Shown in pieces: positions 1 through 7,316 of a stretch of DNA of 40,751 bases (positions within the stretch are counted from its first letter, which is position 1; each line of letters begins with the position of its first letter). This DNA comes from an uncultured Azospirillum sp. (GTDB taxonomy: Bacteria > Pseudomonadota > Alphaproteobacteria > RF32 > CAG-239): assembly GCA_900538765.1 (NCBI GenBank), contig UQAB01000014.1:1-40751 (forward strand), in the 5' to 3' direction. The position numbers and the translations under genes were made by a program. Below the pieces are notes generated by a model. It saw only the letters and a list, made by a program, of their open reading frames with translations, was not told the origin of the DNA and did no database searches.

Positions 1-53
1 TACCAAATCAGGCACGAAGTTGACAGTAATATTACTTGGGAAATATTCTTCAT
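1..53 (-). CDS. 5' start of a minus-strand gene truncated by the left edge
   Basis: Only the first 17 codons are present, so the product cannot be named. An ATG at 53 on the minus strand is preceded by a strong GGAGG (59-63) at 5 nt spacing, and a good promoter lies further upstream at 84-112. The peptide begins MKNISQVILLSTSCLIW, a lysine followed by a hydrophobic stretch, compatible with a signal peptide or membrane anchor. The next codon begins TA and is cut by the edge, so a stop there cannot be excluded. The combination of promoter, SD and start is the support. Confidence 0.45.
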   Translation of the reverse strand, partial: MKNISQVILLSTSCLIW

Positions 54-83
54 CGTATCCTCCACACTTGTCATCACTAGGAT

Positions 84-112
84 ACTATAGCATAAAAATT
101 CCTACTGTTCAA
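84..112 (-). promoter_or_regulatory. sigma70-type promoter for the left-edge minus-strand gene
   Basis: Read on the minus strand, TTGAAC (112-107) and TATAGT (89-84) are separated by exactly 17 nt. Transcription would start near 77, giving a leader of about 24 nt that holds the GGAGG site. It is divergent from the pagP promoter. Confidence 0.6.
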
Positions 113-150
113 TCATTAATTTTGATGTGAGGAGAGAAAAATGACAAACA

Positions 151-230
151 GGCAGGCACAATGTGCACGCAGTGCTTCTTTATGCACGGGACAACCAACA
201 GCAGACTTTCCGCGCCCCGGCGTCCGGGTG
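151..230 (+). repeat. dispersed intergenic repeat, copy 1
   Basis: This begins GGCAGGCACAATGTGCACGC and matches units at 7050-7207, 16857-16940 and 24265-24382. It contains a small GCAC-GCA-GTGC hairpin and ends in CCCGG-CGT-CCGGG (216-228). It lies between two divergent promoters. See the finding on compensated hairpins. Confidence 0.8.
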
Positions 231-249
231 TGCAAAACTTATTGTGTAA

Positions 250-278
250 TTGTACATATAATGAATATTTGTTATAAA
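250..278 (+). promoter_or_regulatory. putative pagP promoter
   Basis: TTGTAC (250-255) and TATAAA (273-278) are 17 nt apart, about 36 nt upstream of the pagP ATG. A second TATAAT at 257-262 has no good -35 partner. Confidence 0.5.
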
Positions 279-314
279 ACATCAGTTTTTAAGTTTAAAT
301 AGGAAAAAATCACC

Positions 315-908
315 ATGTACAGGTTAGTCGGAATTTTGTTTTTGCTGCTTTTTTGTTTTGTGCCGGTTGCCGGAGCAGAAGAGGGAGAAGAAAGCAAAAC
401 AATCAATATCTTTACGCCGGAAGGCAGGGAAAACCTTTGGGAAAAAACAAAATATAATGTTTCCGAAACATGGAATTCTGATAGTTACGATGCCTATTTG
501 CCTTTTTATGCCTGGCACAACCGCTTGTTTTATGATAAAGAGCATCTGGATAAATATAACGAAGAAGCCTGGGGTTTTGGTATCGGCAAATCACGCTATG
601 ATGATGACGGCGACTGGCATGCTTTGTATGCCATGGTTTTCAAAGATTCTAATTTCCATACGGAAACCATGTTCGGCTACGCCTTTCAAAAAAACTGGTT
701 TGTGAACTGTAATCCTGATTTCAGAGTAGGCGCAGGTTTTACCGTTGGTTTGACACAGCGTCATGAATATAATTATATTCCCGTTCCGCTGCCGTTGCCG
801 ATGGCCGGCATTGAATACGGGCGTTTGGCGCTGCAGGCCGCATATGTCCCGGGAATAAAAAATGATGGAAACGTCCTCTTTACCTGGTTCCGTATCCGTA
901 TGAACTGA
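315..908 (+). CDS. pagP: lipid A palmitoyltransferase PagP
   Basis: PagP is an outer-membrane beta-barrel enzyme that moves a palmitate chain from a phospholipid to lipid A. The 197-residue product has an N-terminal signal peptide (about residues 1-21, ending VAGA) and the family's hallmark stretches: AWHNRLFYDKEH with the catalytic His at 68, and VFKDSN with the catalytic Asp111/Ser112. The segments WGFGIGKSRYD, GFTVGLTQR and NYIPVPLPLPM also match E. coli PagP in order. Length is close to the E. coli enzyme. The ATG has an AGGA site upstream. It stands alone, without an obvious operon partner, and has its own promoter. In other bacteria the enzyme responds to outer-membrane damage and protects against cationic peptides; that role here is inferred. 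Confidence 0.96.
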   Translation: MYRLVGILFLLLFCFVPVAGAEEGEESKTINIFTPEGRENLWEKTKYNVSETWNSDSYDAYLPFYAWHNRLFYDKEHLDKYNEEAWGFGIGKSRYDDDGDWHALYAMVFKDSNFHTETMFGYAFQKNWFVNCNPDFRVGAGFTVGLTQRHEYNYIPVPLPLPMAGIEYGRLALQAAYVPGIKNDGNVLFTWFRIRMN

Positions 909-1003
909 TTTAATCCAAAATTCTTCTTGCTAAAACTCAAAAATTATCATAAGTTACCCGCACAAAGTAACTATTATGTTTAATTTATATTATTTTTTAT
1001 ATT

Positions 1004-2068
1004 ATGGAGAAAGAATTAATTGATTTAGCAAGAGAAATTTACAATGGAATGAAAGTTGAAAACAAATGCTTTATCATTCCGGGGTTGTATTATTTCAGCC
1101 GTCTTGGCTGGATTGCGCATGATGAAAGCCCAGAGAGCGAAAAAATCGCCCAAAGAGTTTGCCAGTTTAAAAAAATGACGCATGAAAGCTACAACCTCAA
1201 CCTCTGCGGCGAGCCACTTCCCGAAACGGAAATCCCTGATTTTCTGGTTTTGGTTAACAGCAGTTATAATCTGCGCGGGCAGGGGATGTTTGTCGCTTCG
1301 CTTCCTGTTTATGAACAGCTGATGCAAAATCCGTATAACAAGTGTTCTAAAATGGGATGTCTTCTGCCGGGTTTTGCCGATGATGTTTTGCAGCATGTTT
1401 TTACCCATGACAATGATTCCTTTTATCTGAAAGGCGGCAAAGAAAATGTGTTTGCCCGTTGCCGAATGCCTGAGGCAGAGGGAATTATGCTTTACGGAAA
1501 CGATGTCTTGTCAGTTGTTTATGCAGCCTATGCTTATGGCATGCATTATATTGATTACGGTCATTACCCCAAATTGACGCTTATTATCCCTAATCGTGAA
1601 ATCTCTCGGGAGGTTGCCGCTTTTCTGCGGAATCTGAACATTGATTATCAGATTTATGACGAACAGATGCGTCAGAGCATTTTGTGTGAGATTATCACGA
1701 AAAAACAGCTGTTGATTCTGCCGCCGGAGCGTATTGTTTCCGCCTGGAAATTTAGCTATAAAAATTTGTCCTATTATATGCCGGATAGCGATTTTGACGA
1801 AATCTGCGCTGCGCCTTATACAGACAAACGGGAAATGTTTTCGCTGATTGACGGATATGTTGCCGAATTTGAAACGCGTCATGCTGCTCGCAAAAAATAT
1901 CGTCCGGATTTTCCTTTCTTAACGTTGGAAATGGCGCAAAAGTGGAGAATGCTTTACCGGCCGGAAGATTTTGATGCAGAAAAAGCCGATACTGACAAAG
2001 TTTCTGTATTTTTACAGAAACACGAAGGAAAAATCAAAGATTTGCTGATTATTTGCCGCAACCTGTAA
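1004..2068 (+). CDS. hypothetical protein, 354 aa
   Basis: I do not recognise a family. The protein is mixed alpha/beta in character with no signal peptide or membrane segment, and has several Cys residues and many aromatic residues. Visible stretches include PDFLVLVNSSYNLRGQGMF, EGIMLYGNDVLSVVYAAYAY and LTLIIPNREISREVAAFLRN. The last two could be strand-helix units of a Rossmann-like fold, but no nucleotide-binding motif is convincing. The upstream region is A/T-rich with no Shine-Dalgarno, as for several accessory genes in the window. A strong terminator follows, so the gene is probably monocistronic. Coding is supported by the long open frame and plausible composition. Confidence 0.8.
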   Translation: MEKELIDLAREIYNGMKVENKCFIIPGLYYFSRLGWIAHDESPESEKIAQRVCQFKKMTHESYNLNLCGEPLPETEIPDFLVLVNSSYNLRGQGMFVASLPVYEQLMQNPYNKCSKMGCLLPGFADDVLQHVFTHDNDSFYLKGGKENVFARCRMPEAEGIMLYGNDVLSVVYAAYAYGMHYIDYGHYPKLTLIIPNREISREVAAFLRNLNIDYQIYDEQMRQSILCEIITKKQLLILPPERIVSAWKFSYKNLSYYMPDSDFDEICAAPYTDKREMFSLIDGYVAEFETRHAARKKYRPDFPFLTLEMAQKWRMLYRPEDFDAEKADTDKVSVFLQKHEGKIKDLLIICRNL

Positions 2069-2086
2069 TTTTGCTGAATTGAAGAC

Positions 2087-2117
2087 CCCGACAGATTTCT
2101 CTGTCGGGCTTTTTTTG
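2087..2117 (+). terminator. rho-independent terminator after the 354-aa ORF
   Basis: The stem CCCGACAG (2087-2094) pairs with CTGTCGGG (2101-2108), followed by a run of T from 2110. It ends the transcript of the preceding gene. Confidence 0.85.
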
Positions 2118-2267
2118 TTTGTTGAATTTTTTTTTCACATTTTATTATTTTATTAGAGAGGTGTTCAGAGACAATAATTATGTTACTATTGCAGGGGAAT
2201 TTGTTGCCATTTCCTGAAAATGTGCTAAAACTGTAAACATTAAGACCAACAAACGAAAGGAATGTTT

Positions 2268-3113
2268 ATGGAACAGCGTACAATCAAAATCGGCGGTTTT
2301 GAAATCGGCAACAAGCTCCCGTTTGCCTTGCTTGCCGGCCCCTGCCAGATAGAAAGCCGCCAGCATGCGGTAGACATGGCCGGTTGGATGGTCGAAATTA
2401 CCAGAGAACTCGGCATAAACTACATTTTCAAGGCTTCATTCGACAAAGCCAACCGCACCTCAATCAATACTGCCCGCGGCGTAGGACTTGAAGAAGGAAT
2501 GAGAACTTTTGACGAAATTAAAAAGCTCTACAACAACATTCCGATTGTCACCGATATTCACGAAAAAGAACAATGCGAAATCGTCGCACCGCACGTTGAT
2601 ATGCTGCAAATTCCGGCTTTTTTGTGCCGACAGACGGATTTGGTTGTCGCTGCGGCCAAAACCGGCAAAGTAATCAATATCAAAAAAGGCCAGTTCCTTG
2701 CGCCTTGGGATATGAAAAACATTGTTAAAAAAGCCGAAGATTCCGGAAATATGAACGTTTGTGTCACCGAACGCGGTGCCAGCTTCGGCTATAATACGCT
2801 GGTAACGGACTTCCGCGGCCTGCCGCGCATGGCTAAGGATACCGGCTGCCCGGTAATCTTTGACGCCACGCATTCTGTTCAGCAGCCGGGCGGACAAGGC
2901 GGAACATCCGGCGGGCAGGGCGAATATGCGCCGGTCTTGGCACGCGCCGCCGTTGCTGTCGGTGTTGCCGCAGTATTTATCGAAACGCATGACCACCCCG
3001 AAAAGGCTTTGTCCGACGGTCCGAATATGATTCCGCTGAAAGACATGAAACGCGTTTTGGGCGAACTGCAGGCCTATGACCGCATCACCAAAAGTATGAT
3101 ACATGATTATTAA
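2268..3113 (+). CDS. kdsA: 3-deoxy-8-phosphooctulonate (KDO-8-P) synthase
   Basis: KdsA condenses phosphoenolpyruvate with arabinose-5-phosphate to make KDO-8-phosphate, the precursor of the inner-core sugar of LPS. The 281-residue product has the expected TIM-barrel motifs: LAGPCQIES near the start, FKASFDKANRTSINTARGVG, PAFLCRQTDL, and FDATHSVQQPGG. Cys26 in AGPC sits where the metal-independent E. coli enzyme has Asn, which points to the metal-dependent class. I chose the second ATG (2268) because AAAGGA lies 6 nt upstream of it; the ATG at 2262 would abut that site. A leader of about 150 nt follows the upstream terminator. recO begins 9 nt after the stop, so the two may be cotranscribed. 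Confidence 0.96.
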   Translation: MEQRTIKIGGFEIGNKLPFALLAGPCQIESRQHAVDMAGWMVEITRELGINYIFKASFDKANRTSINTARGVGLEEGMRTFDEIKKLYNNIPIVTDIHEKEQCEIVAPHVDMLQIPAFLCRQTDLVVAAAKTGKVINIKKGQFLAPWDMKNIVKKAEDSGNMNVCVTERGASFGYNTLVTDFRGLPRMAKDTGCPVIFDATHSVQQPGGQGGTSGGQGEYAPVLARAAVAVGVAAVFIETHDHPEKALSDGPNMIPLKDMKRVLGELQAYDRITKSMIHDY

Positions 3114-3122
3114 TAACGCCTG

Positions 3123-3842
3123 ATGCAGTTTTCTGACGAAGGATATATAATCAATATTCGCCGGCACGGTGAGAGTTCGGTTATTCTCACCGTGTTGACG
3201 CGTCATAACGGCAAAATCACAGGCTATGTCAAAAATGCCATAACCCGTAAAAATCTTGGGGTTTATCAATTGGGTAACAGTGTAAGCTTAAACGCTTACG
3301 CCCGTCTTGAAGAGAATATGTACAGCTTTCATGTCGACCTGTTGGCGCCGCATGCCGTTAATTTTATGAACAGCCCGGCAAAGCTTGCCGCCTTATCTTC
3401 CCTCTGCGAATTGTGCAATGACTGTCTGGCGGAAAAAGACAGCATTGAAGACTTTTTCAAAAAAATAGAAAATTTTTTTAATCTGATACATGAAGATAAT
3501 TGGTTAGTATACTATTCTTATTTTGAATATTTCCTTTTGGAATATCTCGGTATCGGGCTTGATTTAAGTGAGTGCGCTGCTACCGGCAGCCGGGAAAACC
3601 TGAAATATGTTTCGCCAAAAACCGGCAAGGCTGTCTGTGCCGCGGCCGGAGAACCTTATAAAGACCGGCTTTATGCCTTTCCGCAGTATATTGTGGATAA
3701 AAATTACCATCCGCAACAGCGGGAAGTCTTGGAGCTGCTTAAGATGACCGAGTTTTTCCTGAATAAAAATTTTTTTCAATTACATGGCTTGAAATTCCCG
3801 GAAAACCGTGCTAATTTGCGGGATAAACTAATCAAAGCTTAA
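3123..3842 (+). CDS. recO: DNA repair protein RecO
   Basis: RecO helps load RecA on SSB-coated single-stranded DNA in the RecFOR recombination pathway. The 239-residue protein has an N-terminal OB-fold (about 1-80, with GYIINIRRHGESSVILTVLT) and a helical C-terminal part. The segment LSECAATGSRENLKYVSPKT followed by AAGEPYKDRLYAFP is typical of alphaproteobacterial RecO. It lies between kdsA and parC; recO directly before parC is a familiar order in Rhodospirillales. The start has only a weak SD, and the short spacing after kdsA suggests readthrough transcription. Confidence 0.93.
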   Translation: MQFSDEGYIINIRRHGESSVILTVLTRHNGKITGYVKNAITRKNLGVYQLGNSVSLNAYARLEENMYSFHVDLLAPHAVNFMNSPAKLAALSSLCELCNDCLAEKDSIEDFFKKIENFFNLIHEDNWLVYYSYFEYFLLEYLGIGLDLSECAATGSRENLKYVSPKTGKAVCAAAGEPYKDRLYAFPQYIVDKNYHPQQREVLELLKMTEFFLNKNFFQLHGLKFPENRANLRDKLIKA

Positions 3843-3860
3843 CCTCTGGCGGAAGAAAAT

Positions 3861-6098
3861 ATGTCTGAAGAAAATACCGTAGAAAATGATGAAAAAATCA
3901 AAGACGTTCACCTGGCTGAAGAACTGAGCACAAGATACCTGTCTTATGCCATGTCGACAATCGTGTCGCGCTCTCTGCCTGATGTCCGCGACGGTTTGAA
4001 GCCTGTTCATCGCCGCCTGCTGTTCGCCATGCGCCAGCTGCATCTTGACCCGAAATCGGGATATAAAAAATGCGCCCGTGTTGTCGGTGACGTCATCGGT
4101 AAATATCACCCCCACGGCGACAGTGCCGTTTATGGCGCTATGGTGCGCCTGGCGCAGGATTTCTCGGTGCGTTACCCGCTGGTCGACGGGCAGGGAAACT
4201 TTGGTAATATCGACGGTGACGGTGCCGCCGCCATGCGTTATACCGAAGCGCGCCTGACCGAATTTGCCATGGCCCTGATGGAAGGACTGAACGAAAATGC
4301 CGTTGATTTCCGCGAAACTTATGACGGAGAAGAAGATGAGCCCGTTGTCATGCCGTCAATGGTGCCAAATTTGCTCTGCAACGGCTCTGCCGGTATTGCC
4401 GTCGGTATGGCGACCAATATTCCGCCGCACAATCTGAGCGAAGTCTGCGACGCATTGCTGTATTTGATTGATAATCCCGATTGTGAAATTGAACCGCTTG
4501 TCCGCCGCCTCAAGGGGCCGGATTTTCCGACCGGCGGCGTTGTTATCGACAAATTTGAAAGCATTCTGAATACCTATAAAGACGGTCGCGGCGTATTCCG
4601 TATCCGCGCCAAATGGGAAAAAGAAGATTTAGGCCACGGACAATACCAGATTGTTGTTAAGGAAATACCGTATCAGGTTGTAAAATCTAAATTAATTGAA
4701 AAAATTGCTGAACTTTTGTTCAATAAGAAAATTCCGCTTCTGGCAGATGTCCGCGATGAATCCAGTCATGACGTCCGCATTGTCCTTGAGCCGAAAAACC
4801 GTACGGTTGACGCTAATTTGCTGATGGAACATCTGTTTAAACAGACAGAGTTAGAGTCACGCTTTAATATGAACATGAATGTCCTTGATTCTGAAGGCGT
4901 TCCTCATGTCTTGGATATCAAACAGGTGCTGAAAGAATTTTTGAACCACCGCCACATCGTTTTACAGCGTCGCGCACAGTACCGTCTGGATAAGATTAAC
5001 GCCCGTTTGGAAATTCTTTCCGGCTATCTGATTGCTTATCTTAATTTAGATGAAATTATCCGTATTATCAGGGAAGAAGACGAGCCCAAGGCCGTTATGA
5101 TGAAAGAATTTAAGCTGACCGACAATCAGGCCGAAGCTATTCTGAACATGAAGCTGCGTTCGCTGCGCAAGCTTGAAGAAACCGAGATAAAACAAGAGTT
5201 TGACGACTTAAGTTCGGAAAAAGGCGAGCTTGAGGCGCTGCTCGGTGACGAAGCGAAGAGATGGGAAGCGTTGGGTAATGAAATTAAACTGGTGAAAGAC
5301 AAGTTCGGCAAAAAAACTGCGCTTGGCCGCCGTCGGACCGAATTTGCCGAAGCGCCGGCAGATATTGAAATGCCGCTGGAGGTCTTGATTGAGAAAGAGC
5401 CGATAACCATAATCCTTTCGCAAAAAGGCTGGATACGCTGCCTCAAAGGCCATGTCGACCTTAATGAGGACTTTAAGTTTAAGGATGACGACGCGCTGCA
5501 AACGGCAATCCATGCCCAGACGACGGATAAAATAATTATTTTTGACACAGCCGGAAAATTTTATACTTTCCCTGCCAATGACATTCCGAGCGGCCGCGGT
5601 TTCGGCCAGCCGCTGCGCCTAATGATTGACTTGGGCATTGCCGATTCTGTTTGTACGCTGTTTGCCTTTGAAGCCGGTGCAAAATATGTGATTGCTTCCA
5701 ATACCGGGCGCGGTTTTATTGTTGACGAAAACCATATCATTGCACAAACCCGCAATGGCCGCAAGATTATGAATCTGGCGGAAGGGGAGGTTGCTGCATT
5801 CTGCCGTAAAGTCACCGGCGATACGATTGCCACAATCGGTGAAAACCGCAAACTTCTGGTCTTCAAAATTGAAGAAATTCCCAGCATGGCGCGCGGCCGC
5901 GGTGTAACGTTGCAGAAATATAAAGAGGGCAATATGTCCGATATGCAGATTTTCAATGCAGCGGATGGCTTTACCTATAACCGCGCCGGCGGCACCAAAA
6001 CGGAAACGGAACTGTTAACCTGGTTCGGACATCGCGCGCAAATCGGTAAATTGGCGCCGTTCGGCTTCCCAAAGAGCAACAAGTTTTTGAAAGACTGA
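3861..6098 (+). CDS. parC: DNA topoisomerase IV subunit A
   Basis: ParC is the DNA-cleaving subunit of topoisomerase IV, which unlinks daughter chromosomes. The 745-residue product has the winged-helix and tower domains with the quinolone-interacting region HPHGDSAVYGAMVRLAQDF and the catalytic Tyr127 in AAMRYTEARL. A C-terminal beta-pinwheel region (about 500-745) is shorter and less regular than in GyrA, and no GyrA box is seen, supporting ParC over GyrA. Length agrees with alphaproteobacterial ParC. Gly92 occupies the position equivalent to Glu84 of E. coli ParC. The 59-aa ORF begins 4 nt after the stop. Confidence 0.95.
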   Translation: MSEENTVENDEKIKDVHLAEELSTRYLSYAMSTIVSRSLPDVRDGLKPVHRRLLFAMRQLHLDPKSGYKKCARVVGDVIGKYHPHGDSAVYGAMVRLAQDFSVRYPLVDGQGNFGNIDGDGAAAMRYTEARLTEFAMALMEGLNENAVDFRETYDGEEDEPVVMPSMVPNLLCNGSAGIAVGMATNIPPHNLSEVCDALLYLIDNPDCEIEPLVRRLKGPDFPTGGVVIDKFESILNTYKDGRGVFRIRAKWEKEDLGHGQYQIVVKEIPYQVVKSKLIEKIAELLFNKKIPLLADVRDESSHDVRIVLEPKNRTVDANLLMEHLFKQTELESRFNMNMNVLDSEGVPHVLDIKQVLKEFLNHRHIVLQRRAQYRLDKINARLEILSGYLIAYLNLDEIIRIIREEDEPKAVMMKEFKLTDNQAEAILNMKLRSLRKLEETEIKQEFDDLSSEKGELEALLGDEAKRWEALGNEIKLVKDKFGKKTALGRRRTEFAEAPADIEMPLEVLIEKEPITIILSQKGWIRCLKGHVDLNEDFKFKDDDALQTAIHAQTTDKIIIFDTAGKFYTFPANDIPSGRGFGQPLRLMIDLGIADSVCTLFAFEAGAKYVIASNTGRGFIVDENHIIAQTRNGRKIMNLAEGEVAAFCRKVTGDTIATIGENRKLLVFKIEEIPSMARGRGVTLQKYKEGNMSDMQIFNAADGFTYNRAGGTKTETELLTWFGHRAQIGKLAPFGFPKSNKFLKD

Positions 6099-6102
6099 AC
6101 GC

Positions 6103-6282
6103 ATGGCGGAAGTATTGTTTGAATTTGTCAGACAGGGAAATTTTGTGAAAGTGACGGCGATTGAAAGCGAAACCCGTATTGAGGCCAGCGTTATTGTTCC
6201 GGTGTCTTTGTCACAACAGCAAATGCAAATCCAGGCACTGCAAAAACTGAAATATGTTTTGCAAAAACAAGCCGAAGAATAA
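6103..6282 (+). CDS. small conserved protein, DUF6898-like, 59 aa
   Basis: This small ORF reads MAEVLFEFVRQGNFVKVTAI..., then IEASVIVPVSLSQQQMQ and a helical, Lys-rich end. It resembles short proteins found in Rhodospirillales next to parC or glyA and annotated as DUF6898; that match is from memory. The sequence suggests two or three beta strands followed by a helix. It starts 4 nt after parC, so it is probably translated from the same mRNA. Function is unknown. Confidence 0.75.
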   Translation: MAEVLFEFVRQGNFVKVTAIESETRIEASVIVPVSLSQQQMQIQALQKLKYVLQKQAEE

Positions 6283-6311
6283 CTGGATAATCGCCTGGAA
6301 AAGCTTTTTTC

Positions 6312-6337
6312 TTGACTTTTGTCCAAAACGGTATAAG
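6312..6337 (+). promoter_or_regulatory. conserved leader/promoter of cassette copy 1
   Basis: TTGACT (6312-6317) and TATAAG (6332-6337) are conserved at all four cassettes, here with a short 14-nt spacer. A T-tract directly precedes the -35 box. The A/T-rich leader through to the ATG is nearly identical in copies 1, 2 and 3. The role is inferred from conservation and position. Confidence 0.5.
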
Positions 6338-6379
6338 ACTGTAAAAACAACAATATTATTAATATAAAATATTATAATT

Positions 6380-6973
6380 ATGAGTGAAGTTATAAAAGAT
6401 GCGCCATGTCTTTGTAAAGACGATGACATGGAACGGATGCAGCCGAAAAGAAACTTTTTTCAAAAGATATTGTACAATAGGCTTCGAAAGAGTAATCGCA
6501 GTTATCTGTATCCGGTGTTGTATTCCGACGGAATAATAAGTAATGCTATATGTGATAGGATAGGTCGAAAGCCTTTGGGTATTATCTTTGAAAATCACCT
6601 GATAACACTGCGAGATTCTTCTAAAAGAATGAAATGGTACGAGGCAATGGATTATTGCAAAAGCGTTAAAATCTTTGGGCAGTCGTGCGAAGCCGGAACA
6701 ATAGAATTCTGGAAAAAGTGTATTGGCAAGAAAAAAAGCAAAGCTATCAATAAAATGCTGGCGTCGTTGGGCGGAAAAAGTATTAAGCCGGAGAGACATT
6801 GGTCGTCATCCAAGTGCTCTTCTTACGGCGCGTGGTACTTCTGGACGGCTAATGGAAATGGTTATGACAGCGTCGATTGGAACTTTAAGGATAGACACAT
6901 CATCGTTCGTCCGGTACTTGATTTTAGCAAATTACCTTCGGAAGTTATTGCCAGATTTGTTTGGTTAGCTTAA
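6380..6973 (+). CDS. DUF1566/lectin-like cassette protein, copy 1
   Basis: This 197-residue protein belongs to a family repeated four times in the window. It begins MSEVIKDAPCLCKDD, has a basic stretch (KRNFFQKILYNRLRKSNR), then a domain resembling DUF1566/FISUMP: PVLYSDG, GRKPLGIIFENHL, MKWYEAMDYCKSVKIFG and SCEAGTIEFW. It ends with a variable part (about 140-180) closed by IIVRPVLDFSKLPSEV. This last part is the likely ligand-facing region of a C-type-lectin-like fold. There is no signal peptide or transmembrane segment. The ATG has no SD, only TATAATTATG. Up to about codon 108 it is almost identical to copy 3, including the leader. Function is unknown; binding of a ligand is inferred from the fold resemblance. 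Confidence 0.85.
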   Translation: MSEVIKDAPCLCKDDDMERMQPKRNFFQKILYNRLRKSNRSYLYPVLYSDGIISNAICDRIGRKPLGIIFENHLITLRDSSKRMKWYEAMDYCKSVKIFGQSCEAGTIEFWKKCIGKKKSKAINKMLASLGGKSIKPERHWSSSKCSSYGAWYFWTANGNGYDSVDWNFKDRHIIVRPVLDFSKLPSEVIARFVWLA

Positions 6974-6992
6974 ATGCATCTTATTAAAAGGC

Positions 6993-7027
6993 AAAAGCTC
7001 TGAGTTTTTACTCAGAGCTTTTCGTTT
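6993..7027 (+). terminator. terminator of cassette copy 1
   Basis: AAAAGCTCTGAGT (6993-7005) pairs perfectly with ACTCAGAGCTTTT (7010-7022) around a TTTT loop. The same stem follows the other three cassettes, so the terminator belongs to the repeated unit. Confidence 0.9.
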
Positions 7028-7049
7028 TTCTTCAAAGTAGAGAAGCTAA

Positions 7050-7207
7050 GGCAGGTACAATCTAAGCATCGCGCCTCTTTACGCACTATCCCTCAGCAGC
7101 TAACTTGCGCCCGCTGGGGCTCCCCGCCGGCAGGCACAAGGCGCACGCAGTGCCTCTTTATGCACTGGACAACCAACAGCTAATTTGCCGCGACCTGTCG
7201 TACAGGT
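7050..7207 (+). repeat. dispersed intergenic repeat, two tandem units (copy 2)
   Basis: Two units of about 79 bp lie head to tail (7050-7128 and 7129-7207). Both begin GGCAGG(T/C)ACAA and contain GCCTCTTTA(C/T)GCACT and CAGCTAA(C/T)TTGC. The second ends in ACCTGT-CGT-ACAGGT (7193-7207). These account for most of the 343-bp gap between 6974 and 7316; the rest is the terminator and an A/T-rich leader before the next gene. Confidence 0.85.
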
Positions 7208-7316
7208 TGTTAATAATTTGTTAAAATTTTTCTATTTCTAAAAAAATGCGTTAAACTAGGGCGTAAATTAAGATTCAAATTTGGGGAAATTTGAAGACAA
7301 TAGGGGAAATATATTT

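Noticed and set aside
6359..6799. Minus-strand open frames antisense to cassettes 1 and 3
   Set aside because: They mirror the conserved plus-strand coding sequence, lack an SD and promoter, and are explained as shadows of real genes.
6307..7027. Insertion sequence or transposon as carrier of the cassettes
   Set aside because: No transposase, terminal inverted repeats or target-site duplications were seen around the copies.
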